Shown here: one piece after another, positions 1-4,221 of the stretch | Position numbering within the stretch: position 1 is the stretch's first letter | Layout of the letters: every line of letters begins with the position of its first letter | DNA from: Bacillota bacterium | GTDB lineage: Bacteria > Bacillota > Clostridia > Christensenellales > CALWSW01 | Assembly: GCA_023402915.1 (NCBI GenBank) | Contig: JAEYFO010000183.1 | Coordinates: 1-5,643, forward strand | DNA length: 5,643 bases | Direction of reading: 5' to 3' | The notes under the pieces: model-generated | Told to the model about the DNA's origin: nothing | Database searches by the model: none | What the model saw: the letters and a program-made list of their open reading frames with translations, nothing else | Translations under genes and position numbers: made by a program

Positions 1-411
1 CAAGAGTCCATCCTGAAAATTTATCGCAGCCTTCCCGCTTTCAAGGGCGAATGCTCCTTTGGGGCGTGGGCGTACCGCATCACGGTCAACACCTGCCTGG
101 ACGAGCTGCGCCGCCGCAAAAAGCGGCAGCTGATCTCCCTTGACGCCGTGCAGGAAGAGGGCGGCTTTGAGCCGGAGGATGGGACAGGCACGCCGGAAGA
201 GCTGGCGCAGCGCAGGGAGCTGGCCGCCGAGATCGAGCGGGCCATTGCGTCGCTCGAGCCGGAATACCGCGTCGCCGTGACGCTGCGGGACGTGGAGGGG
301 CTGTCCTATCAGGAGATCGCAGAGGCGACGGGCACGTCTCTCGGCACGGTAAAATCCCGCATCAGCCGGGCGCGGATGCAGCTTCAGAAAAAGCTCGCGC
401 GCTACCTGTAA
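1..411 (+). CDS. ECF-type RNA polymerase sigma-70 factor, 3' part
   Basis: The reading frame is open from the first base of the window, so the N-terminus lies upstream; 136 codons and a TAA stop are visible. An alternative GTG at 148 would start after region 2 and is not the real start. Codons about 10-42 match sigma region 2.3-2.4, with FGAWAYRITVNTCLDELRRR, the usual aromatic and basic pattern for melting and reading the -10 element. A linker rich in Glu and Pro follows. Codons about 77-136 are region 4, with a helix-turn-helix, SYQEIAEATGTSLGTVKSRI, that would contact the -35 element. The length and absence of region 3 indicate group 4 (ECF, SigW/RpoE-like). It would redirect core RNA polymerase to a small regulon. 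No anti-sigma gene follows: a terminator comes after 110 nt. Family assignment is secure, but the ECF subgroup cannot be set from this fragment. Confidence 0.93.
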   Translation, partial: QESILKIYRSLPAFKGECSFGAWAYRITVNTCLDELRRRKKRQLISLDAVQEEGGFEPEDGTGTPEELAQRRELAAEIERAIASLEPEYRVAVTLRDVEGLSYQEIAEATGTSLGTVKSRISRARMQLQKKLARYL

Positions 412-437
412 CGCACCCCGTTTCTCCAAAAATTTTT

Positions 438-461
438 CGAGAAGTTTTTCAAAAAATCTCG
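438..461 (+). other. AT-rich imperfect hairpin downstream of the sigma gene
   Basis: CGAGA at 438-442 pairs with TCTCG at 457-461, and the T-run and A-run between them can extend the stem. The motif TTTCAAAAAA occurs at 447-456 and again at 472-481. This may be a weak first termination or RNA-stability element for the sigma transcript, or just low-complexity spacer. No promoter or gene is visible between 412 and 519. Confidence 0.3.
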
Positions 462-519
462 CAAAAAAGTCTTTCAAAAAAGCCTTTTACTCAACATGAA
501 AACCTTCCAAAACGCAATC

Positions 520-566
520 ACGCGCAGGCTGCTTTCTCAAACGGCCTGCGCGTTTTTTTTGTTTTT
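520..566 (+). terminator. Intrinsic terminator of the sigma factor transcript
   Basis: A 10-bp GC-rich perfect stem (520-529 with 544-553, core CGCGCAGGC / GCCTGCGCG) has a 14-nt loop and is followed by eight T, a G and five more T. The T-tract lies on the + side only, so it ends rightward transcription from the sigma gene. On the minus strand no comparable U-tract follows. Confidence 0.9.
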
Positions 567-689
567 CTTTTTGTTTTTGAACCGCTCCGCTCTGCGCCGT
601 GCTTTGCCGCGTCGGCAGATCGTTTTCGTCAAGAGCCTTGCCCTCTCATTTTCAGACCGGCGCAGGCTTTGCTTTGCGGCTTCCCGCCT

Positions 690-1012
690 TCATTTTTTGA
701 GAAACCGAGCGTCCGCTTCCGGAGTTTCTTCCGAAACAAACCGTTCCGCCCGCACGGAAAGCCCGTATTTTTCCCGCAGCGCCAGGATTTTCTGCATCAG
801 CTCCGATCCATGGCAGCGGTCGAGCGCCTCCTGGGTTTCCCGGCTGTCGATCAGCAAAACGGTTTCCTCCTCCTCCGGCGGATAAAAATACTCGTAGCGA
901 AAGTACCCCTTTCTTTGCGAATGGCGGCCGCCGTCCCGCTTGAGAGCATTTTTTCCGCAAGCCTGCGCGCCGCTCTATTTTTGCCGGAATCGTACAAATT
1001 GACCGTTATCCT
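690..1012 (-). pseudogene. Decayed antibiotic-biosynthesis-monooxygenase (ABM) / putative quinol monooxygenase gene
   Basis: Two minus-strand frames together read as one small ABM-fold protein of about 107 residues. The first frame, from 1009 leftward, begins ITVNLYDSGKNRAARRLAEK and runs through MLSSGTAAAIRKE. The second frame, from about 908 leftward, reads GYFRYEYFYPPEEEETVLLI, then SRETQEALDRCHGSELMQKI, then LALREKYGLSVRAERFV, ending FLKK with TGA at 690-692. This is the family order: N-terminal strand, EYF strand, W/R-xxQEALDxHH region and EKYGL-xVER strand. Two lesions are visible. The expected start codon at 1012-1010 reads AGG, with no ATG/GTG/TTG between the upstream in-frame TGA and the homology. 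One base is missing near 905-916, in a run of A and G. A Shine-Dalgarno-like GAGGG lies 9 nt before the lost start. The original protein would be a cytoplasmic cofactor-free monooxygenase. A sequencing error could explain one lesion but less easily both. The gene follows the dehydrogenase by about 41 nt, suggesting a former operon. Confidence 0.68.
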
Positions 1013-1053
1013 GCACGTTTTCCCTCAAAAATTCCGTTTTTCCTCCTCCAAAC

Positions 1054-2040
1054 TCAGCCGTGCAGCTCTCTTTTGTTTTCCTCGCCGCGGCCAAAAGCCA
1101 GAAGTCCCGCAAGGCTGCTGTCCACCATGTCCTGCGCCGCCTCTTCCGTATAGAAGGCGTAATGCTGCGTGAGGATGACGTTGGGGAACTGCTTGAGATA
1201 CAGCAGCGTCCGCTTGTCGAGGATGGTCGTTCCCACCCGGACGTGGCACACGCCCTCCTCTTCTTCCAGGGTGTCGATGCCCGCGCCGCCGATTTTTCCG
1301 CTTTCCAGCGCGCTGATGAGGTCTTCAGAATCGACCAGCGCGCCGCGGGCGGTGTTGATAAGCAGCACGCCGTCCTTCATCTTCTCCATGGCGCTTTTGT
1401 CGATCATATGATAATTCTGCTCCGTCAGCGGCAGGTGCAGCGTGATGATGTCGCTTTCGCGGTAAATGGTCTCAAGATCCACATACTGCGCCATGCCTTT
1501 GACCGCCGGATTTTCCGAGCGGCTGTGGCAGAGGATCCGGCAGCCAAAGCCGCTGAGGTTCCGGATCACGGCGCAGCCGATCTTGCCCGTGCCGACGACG
1601 CCGACGGTGAGGCTGCGCATCTCCCGGCCTTGCAGATCGTCCAGCGAAAAGTCGTTCACCAGCGCCCGGATGACCGAAACCTTGGCCTTTCGAAGGAGCA
1701 TGAGCATCAGCATTACGGCAAAATCCGCCACGTTATAGGGCGAATAGCTGGCGTTGCACGCCCGAAAGCCCAGCGCCTTCGCCGCCGCCATGTCAATGTG
1801 GTCATAGCCGATGGTGCGGGTGGAGAGAAACTGCACGCCCTGCGCCCGCAGCGCTTCCAAAACGGGGCGGGTCATTTTGCTGTAGCCAAGAAAGCTCACG
1901 CCCTGCGCGCCCGCAGCCAGCGCCGCCGTTTCTTCCGTCAGGCGCTCCGGGCGGCAGACGAGCGAAAGTCCCTCCGCCCCCTGCCAGCGCGAAAATGCCC
2001 TCTGTTCGTAGTCCGCCGTGTCAAATGCAACGATCTTCAT
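1054..2040 (-). CDS. D-2-hydroxyacid dehydrogenase (D-lactate dehydrogenase / VanH-like)
   Basis: A full-length 328-residue protein of the NAD(P)-dependent D-isomer 2-hydroxyacid dehydrogenase family, reducing a 2-keto acid such as pyruvate to the D-hydroxy acid in the cytoplasm. Residues 1-100 and the C-terminus form the substrate domain, including STRTIGYDHIDM at 73-84, typical of the LdhD/VanH branch. Residues about 101-290 form the Rossmann domain with GTGKIG at 150-155. Catalytic residues are Arg232 in NTARGALVD, a Glu near 259-262 in the EEEEG run, and His293 in TQHYAFYTEEA. That last motif is usually TPHTAFYT, so two positions differ. After the second strand the usual NAD-selecting Asp is replaced by HSRSE at 172-176, resembling VanH and suggesting NADP(H) use; this is inference. 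ATG at 2040 is preceded by GGAGGA with 3-4 nt spacing. No vanA- or vanX-like genes are nearby, so a resistance role is not supported. Confidence 0.93.
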   Translation of the reverse strand: MKIVAFDTADYEQRAFSRWQGAEGLSLVCRPERLTEETAALAAGAQGVSFLGYSKMTRPVLEALRAQGVQFLSTRTIGYDHIDMAAAKALGFRACNASYSPYNVADFAVMLMLMLLRKAKVSVIRALVNDFSLDDLQGREMRSLTVGVVGTGKIGCAVIRNLSGFGCRILCHSRSENPAVKGMAQYVDLETIYRESDIITLHLPLTEQNYHMIDKSAMEKMKDGVLLINTARGALVDSEDLISALESGKIGGAGIDTLEEEEGVCHVRVGTTILDKRTLLYLKQFPNVILTQHYAFYTEEAAQDMVDSSLAGLLAFGRGEENKRELHG

Positions 2041-2064
2041 GGTTCCTCCGGAAAAAATTGGGAT

Positions 2065-2093
2065 ATTCTAAAAATATTTCTCAGTACATAAAA
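2065..2093 (-). promoter_or_regulatory. Possible promoter of the dehydrogenase gene
   Basis: A TAGAAT -10-like hexamer (2070-2065) sits about 25 nt upstream of the ATG, with a poor TTTTAT -35 at 17-nt spacing. It lies just after the terminator of the restriction-modification operon, where a new promoter is needed. The weak -35 keeps confidence low. Confidence 0.3.
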
Positions 2094-2122
2094 AACAGCT
2101 CTGGATATTGCAGCCAAAGCCG
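2090..2122 (-). terminator. Intrinsic terminator of the restriction-modification operon
   Basis: On the minus strand a 9-bp stem with two G-U pairs (CGGCTTTGG at 2122-2114 with CCAGAGCTG at 2104-2096) encloses a 9-nt loop and is followed at once by six T (2095-2090). It lies about 30 nt after the methyltransferase stop and before the dehydrogenase gene, so it separates the two transcription units. Confidence 0.65.
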
Positions 2123-2150
2123 TTTTTCCTTGCGCAAAAACAAACCCCTT

Positions 2151-2846
2151 CTATTTTGCGCTTGCCTCTTCGAACGATTCCCCGTTCGCTTCTTCAGGGG
2201 CAGCAACGGAAACAGAATGATTTGCGTACGTTGCCCAATCCGGCGCATAATCGCAATTTGCCTGATTTCCCCAAAGCGTCCATCCCTGTCTTACGCCGCG
2301 GGCAAACAGCTCCAAATACGGTCCGGGGCTGCACGCTTCAATGATGGGAAAAATTTCATCCGGCTTTCTGGAATGCTCCCTTTTCATCGTGCGCAGCAGA
2401 TTTACCTGACTGCGCGCAGGCGCAAGCGTGCGATTGCTTTTCCCACGAATACCAAAAAGCAGCAATTCGGTCACATTTCGAAAATAAAAGCCAACGCCTC
2501 TTCCGTCCGGCTCACCGTCTTTTCTCACCTTTTCCCAGACGATGTTTGCCTTGTACTCAAATCCCCACGCCTTCATCACTTCAAGTCCCTCCGGCAGAAG
2601 TGCATTGGGAACCCACAAGTACAGATGGGATTTTTCCTCCGCCACATCGCACACCGGAAGCGCTTTGATTTCTTCCAGCTTCATTGTGGAATAACGGTTC
2701 AGCCTTTTGTGTTCCGGAGCCATTTTCCCCGTCCGATTTTGAAATTGCCACGGCGGATCTGCCACAATCGTTTTGAACTTCTGCCCTGCGCAAAACGAGA
2801 GCAAATCCTGCGCTGTTTTTTCTGTTTGCATTTCTTCGTGCAGCAA
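2151..2846 (-). CDS. MT-A70 family adenine-N6 DNA methyltransferase (modification subunit)
   Basis: Encodes a protein of 231 residues that would transfer a methyl group from S-adenosylmethionine to adenine N6, protecting host DNA from the upstream nuclease. Counted from the TTG start, the catalytic DPPW is at residues 30-33, followed by NRTGKMAPEHKRLNRYSTM (37-55), SHLYLWVPNALLPEGLEVM (73-91), FYFRNVTELLLFG (120-132), and a C-terminal SAM-site region with HSRKPDEI and PGPYLELFARG (158-184). This is the MT-A70 (METTL3/M.MunI-like) arrangement. A longer frame reaches an ATG at 2990 but overlaps the nuclease gene by about 140 nt and has no role there. TTG at 2846-2844 is preferred because GGAGG at 2858-2854 lies exactly 7 nt before it, inside the nuclease's last codons. 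The in-frame ATG at 2831 is the alternative, with 22-nt spacing. The TTG lies 2 nt after the nuclease stop, suggesting translational coupling. The sequence is AT-rich relative to the flanks, consistent with transfer. Confidence 0.92.
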   Translation of the reverse strand: MLHEEMQTEKTAQDLLSFCAGQKFKTIVADPPWQFQNRTGKMAPEHKRLNRYSTMKLEEIKALPVCDVAEEKSHLYLWVPNALLPEGLEVMKAWGFEYKANIVWEKVRKDGEPDGRGVGFYFRNVTELLLFGIRGKSNRTLAPARSQVNLLRTMKREHSRKPDEIFPIIEACSPGPYLELFARGVRQGWTLWGNQANCDYAPDWATYANHSVSVAAPEEANGESFEEASAK

Positions 2847-2848
2847 AT

Positions 2849-3514
2849 TTATTCCTCCGTTTGATCGACGCAAGCCGTTGTGATTCCCACCGCAAGAATC
2901 GGGCATCCGCCATGCCTTCTGGAATTCAAGCGCGGGAGCAATTTTCCCATCCACGTAGTGCTTGCCCCATACTTGGCCAGAACGCCCCATTTTCTAAAAA
3001 GATGATTCAGCTCTCCGCTGCGGGTTACGATAATTCCCACGCTGATAATATCACAGTCATAATACGTCCGCATCGCAAAAAGATCACGATCAAAGGTCTG
3101 ATCCTTGCTGTTCCATTCCATATCCAGCGCGACACGTCCTTTTACATAGTCAATATTGTGTCCGTCAATGTAGTTCCCTATAATTTTTTCTGAAGTATGC
3201 GTATCAGCAAAGACCCCTTTTCGCGTTCCCCGCCGCGGATAAAACTTAATGAGAAGATCTCCTGAAATTCGAATTTCTTCCCATCCAAGCGGCTCCAACA
3301 CTGCGGAAAACTTCGGCGGAATCGGAGACTCATTGCCTCCCGCTTTCATAATATCTTCTTTCGTGATCGACAAATTGCGCAAAGCAGACAGTATCTCTTC
3401 ATACTCAACCGGAAAGGATTGAGAAAGGATTTCCGCCGCATGGTTGTAATTATAAATTTCATATCTGGAGAGAATATCCTGCGGAATCCACTTTTCCAAC
3501 TGGCACACTTCCAT
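2849..3514 (-). CDS. BglII/BstYI-family type II restriction endonuclease
   Basis: Encodes a protein of 221 residues from ATG 3514, or 222 from the adjacent GTG 3517. I recognise the BglII/BstYI family from EIYNYNHAAEIL near residue 19, the catalytic block DGHNIDYVKGRVALDMEWNS (about 117-136) continuing KDQTFDRDL, the core strand ISVGIIVTRS (157-166), and KYGASTTWMGKLLPRL (181-196) with GGCPILAVGIT. Likely metal-binding residues are Asp122 and Glu133, with Asn135 where many PD-(D/E)xK enzymes have Lys and BglII has Gln; these assignments are by motif only. It would act as a dimer cleaving a palindrome with a GATC core (BglII AGATCT, BstYI RGATCY), inferred from the family. It is first in a two-gene operon with the MT-A70 methyltransferase. 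The start lies about 6 nt from the predicted transcription start, and the only Shine-Dalgarno-like GAGG (3520-3517) is 2 nt from the ATG, too close to work normally. Confidence 0.88.
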   Translation of the reverse strand: MEVCQLEKWIPQDILSRYEIYNYNHAAEILSQSFPVEYEEILSALRNLSITKEDIMKAGGNESPIPPKFSAVLEPLGWEEIRISGDLLIKFYPRRGTRKGVFADTHTSEKIIGNYIDGHNIDYVKGRVALDMEWNSKDQTFDRDLFAMRTYYDCDIISVGIIVTRSGELNHLFRKWGVLAKYGASTTWMGKLLPRLNSRRHGGCPILAVGITTACVDQTEE

Positions 3515-3526
3515 CACCTCAAAATC

Positions 3527-3556
3527 AGTATACCATAAATTTCACAGAATCTTCAA
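3527..3556 (-). promoter_or_regulatory. Extended -10 promoter of the restriction-modification operon
   Basis: TATACT at 3532-3527 is preceded by TGG (extended -10, TGn), with TTGAAG at 3556-3551 as the -35 and an 18-nt spacer. Transcription would start near 3520, only a few bases before the nuclease start codon, so the mRNA would be almost leaderless. It lies just downstream of the tRNA-Gln terminator. Confidence 0.6.
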
Positions 3557-3574
3557 AGGAGAAAACCCATAACC

Positions 3575-3589
3575 CTGTCCTCAAGACAG
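3575..3589. repeat. Small perfect inverted repeat upstream of the RM promoter
   Basis: CTGTC (3575-3579) and GACAG (3585-3589) flank a 5-nt spacer between the tRNA terminator and the -35 of the restriction-modification promoter. It could be a protein-binding site or chance; on the minus strand no T-run follows, so it is not itself a terminator for the tRNA. Confidence 0.25.
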
Positions 3590-3623
3590 AAAAAACCACA
3601 CAGCCTTTTGAACTGTGTGGTTT
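3590..3623 (-). terminator. Intrinsic terminator of the tRNA-Gln transcript
   Basis: A long perfect stem (CCACACAG / CTGTGTGG core, 3596-3603 with 3613-3620, extendable through flanking A and T runs) has a 9-nt loop and is followed on the minus strand by six T (3595-3590). It begins directly after the CCA end of tRNA-Gln. A short T-run on the other side could also let it act on + strand transcripts. Confidence 0.87.
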
Positions 3624-3697
3624 TGGCAGCGGAAGCTGGATTCGAACCAACGCAATACGAGTCAGAGTCGTAGGTGCTACCGTTACACTATTCCGCT
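3624..3697 (-). tRNA. tRNA-Gln (anticodon CTG)
   Basis: A complete cloverleaf of 74 nt including encoded CCA can be drawn. The acceptor AGCGGAA pairs with TTCCGCT and is followed by discriminator G and CCA. The D arm contains TAACGGTAG. The anticodon stem TACGA/TCGTA encloses loop CTCTGAC with CTG at positions 34-36. The T arm is GTTGG-TTCGAAT-CCAGC. It has its own promoter and terminator. CTG is the less common glutamine isoacceptor, normally accompanied elsewhere in the genome by a TTG one. Confidence 0.96.
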
Positions 3698-3713
3698 TCA
3701 TCTGTGCGAAGAT

Positions 3714-3742
3714 ATTGTAGCATATCTTCTGAAAAATTGCAA
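3714..3742 (-). promoter_or_regulatory. Promoter of tRNA-Gln
   Basis: TTGCAA (3742-3737) and TACAAT (3719-3714) are separated by exactly 17 nt, and the -10 lies about 16 nt before the tRNA 5' end. The -35 overlaps the terminator-like hairpin of the upstream RNA, so termination and re-initiation share the same bases. Confidence 0.7.
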
Positions 3743-3753
3743 TCCCGAATTGC
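3732..3753 (-). terminator. Weak intrinsic terminator after the structured RNA
   Basis: GCAAT and ATTGC (3753-3749 with 3743-3739) form a 5-bp stem with a 5-nt loop, followed on the minus strand by AATTTTT. The stem is short and only partly GC, so it may be inefficient. Its position at the end of the tRNA-Val/structured RNA unit supports the call. Confidence 0.4.
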
Positions 3754-3933
3754 CGTTCGCCCGGAATGAACACCCGCCTCTCGGCAGGGTGGGTCCTCTG
3801 TGGAACCGCTCAGCCTTCCCCTTGCAGCGGCCTTTCGGCATGGAGGGCATGACATCACGGCTGCAACCGTCGAGTCCCTTTTCGGTTCTGTGGGTTCCAC
3901 CCCAAAGGCGTCACGCACAACTCAGGACTGAAT
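3754..3933 (-). ncRNA. Structured small RNA between two tRNAs, candidate 6S RNA
   Basis: This stretch has no credible ORF but dense complementarity. On the minus strand GTCCT (3928-3924) can pair with AGGAC (3797-3793), and GTGGAACC... pairing GGTTCCAC (3900-3893 with 3807-3800) forms a perfect 8-bp long-range stem. Inside it TTGCAGC can pair GCTGCAA (3866-3860 with 3828-3822), and GCC-GAAA-GGC (3839-3830) is a GNRA-capped hairpin. Outside it lies CACCC-T-GCC-GAGA-GGC-GGGTG (3791-3771), another GNRA-capped hairpin. GNRA loops appear only when read on the minus strand, which fixes the orientation. Length near 180-200 nt, an elongated long-range fold and a 5' GTCCTGAG resemble Firmicute 6S RNA, which binds the housekeeping RNA polymerase. 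I could not check this against a covariance model. It begins immediately after the CCA of tRNA-Val with no visible promoter of its own, so it is probably released by tRNA 3' processing. Confidence 0.5.
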
Positions 3934-4010
3934 TGGTGGGGTTAAATGGGCTCGAACCATCGACCTCTACGATGTCAACGTAGCGCTCTGACCAACTGAG
4001 CTATAACCCC
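3934..4010 (-). tRNA. tRNA-Val (anticodon GAC)
   Basis: A complete 77-nt tRNA including encoded CCA. The acceptor GGGGTTA pairs with TAACCCC and is followed by discriminator A and CCA. The D arm starts GCTCAGTTGGTCAGAGC. The anticodon stem CTACG/CGTAG encloses loop TTGACAT with GAC at positions 34-36. The variable loop is AGGTC and the T arm GATGG-TTCGAGC-CCATT includes a G-U/T-type weak pair at its base. It is the first gene of the leftward stable-RNA unit. Confidence 0.97.
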
Positions 4011-4061
4011 AAGTCCTTGCGTCCCCGCCGGCGTCTTTCGCTCCTCACGGGCACATTGATT

Positions 4062-4089
4062 ATTATACACGTTCCGGCGAAGTTTGCAA
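4062..4089 (-). promoter_or_regulatory. Promoter of the tRNA-Val / structured RNA unit
   Basis: A perfect TATAAT -10 (4067-4062) and TTGCAA -35 (4089-4084) have a 16-nt spacer. Transcription would start near 4055, giving a leader of about 45 nt before tRNA-Val. It is divergent from the DUF4364 promoter. The same TTGCAA -35 is used by the tRNA-Gln promoter. Confidence 0.8.
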
Positions 4090-4122
4090 GTGTTTTTTTG
4101 AATTTCTTTTGGATTATTTTTA

Positions 4123-4151
4123 TGCCGCCCCTTCCCCGGCTATGATATAAT
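4123..4151 (+). promoter_or_regulatory. Extended -10 promoter of the DUF4364 gene
   Basis: TGATATAAT (4143-4151) is a consensus TATAAT with the TGn extension. The -35 region is poor, which the extended -10 can compensate. The predicted start near 4158 leaves a leader of about 64 nt. Confidence 0.65.
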
Positions 4152-4172
4152 ACCCACATCGACTGAAATTGG

Positions 4173-4208
4173 CCGTTTTCCGGGGTCTCCCGTGCCGGCC
4201 GGAAACGG
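4173..4208 (+). promoter_or_regulatory. 5' UTR hairpin over the ribosome binding site
   Basis: The inverted repeat 4173-4183 (CCGTTTTCCGG) with 4199-4208 (CCGGAAACGG) forms about 10 bp with one bulged T. Its 3' arm includes the first bases of the only Shine-Dalgarno-like GGAG (4207-4210) before the ATG at 4222. The mRNA fold would therefore hinder ribosome loading. Confidence 0.5.
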
Positions 4209-4221
4209 AGCTGTTTGTCTC

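Noticed and set aside
652..960. Minus-strand open frame of about 102 codons starting at an ATG near 960
   Set aside because: It overlaps the ABM remnant in a third frame, has an arbitrary Arg/Gly-rich composition, and shares no family pattern; the two frames spliced at 905-916 give a recognisable protein instead.
1054..2040. Vancomycin resistance (vanH) gene
   Set aside because: Similarity to VanH is at family level only; no ligase or dipeptidase gene accompanies it in the window.
1060..2091. Long plus-strand open frame opposite the dehydrogenase
   Set aside because: It is an antisense shadow created by the GC-rich codon bias of the real gene, with low-complexity Arg/Ala/His composition and no ribosome site.
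2847..2990. N-terminal extension of the methyltransferase to ATG 2990
   Set aside because: It lies entirely within the nuclease gene in another frame and has no methyltransferase-like sequence; the TTG with a well-placed GGAGG explains initiation.
3885..3905. GGGTGGAACCCAC resembling a T-box sequence
   Set aside because: It is at the 5' part of the RNA, is not followed by a terminator/antiterminator before a synthetase or amino-acid gene, and is better explained by pairing with 3800-3807.
3615..3983. Plus- and minus-strand open frames across the tRNA and structured RNA region
   Set aside because: They run through complete tRNA genes and the paired RNA segments, and neither has a ribosome site nor a recognisable protein.
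3624..4010. tRNA-linked attachment site for an integrated element
   Set aside because: No duplicate of either tRNA 3' end was found elsewhere in the window and no integrase is present.
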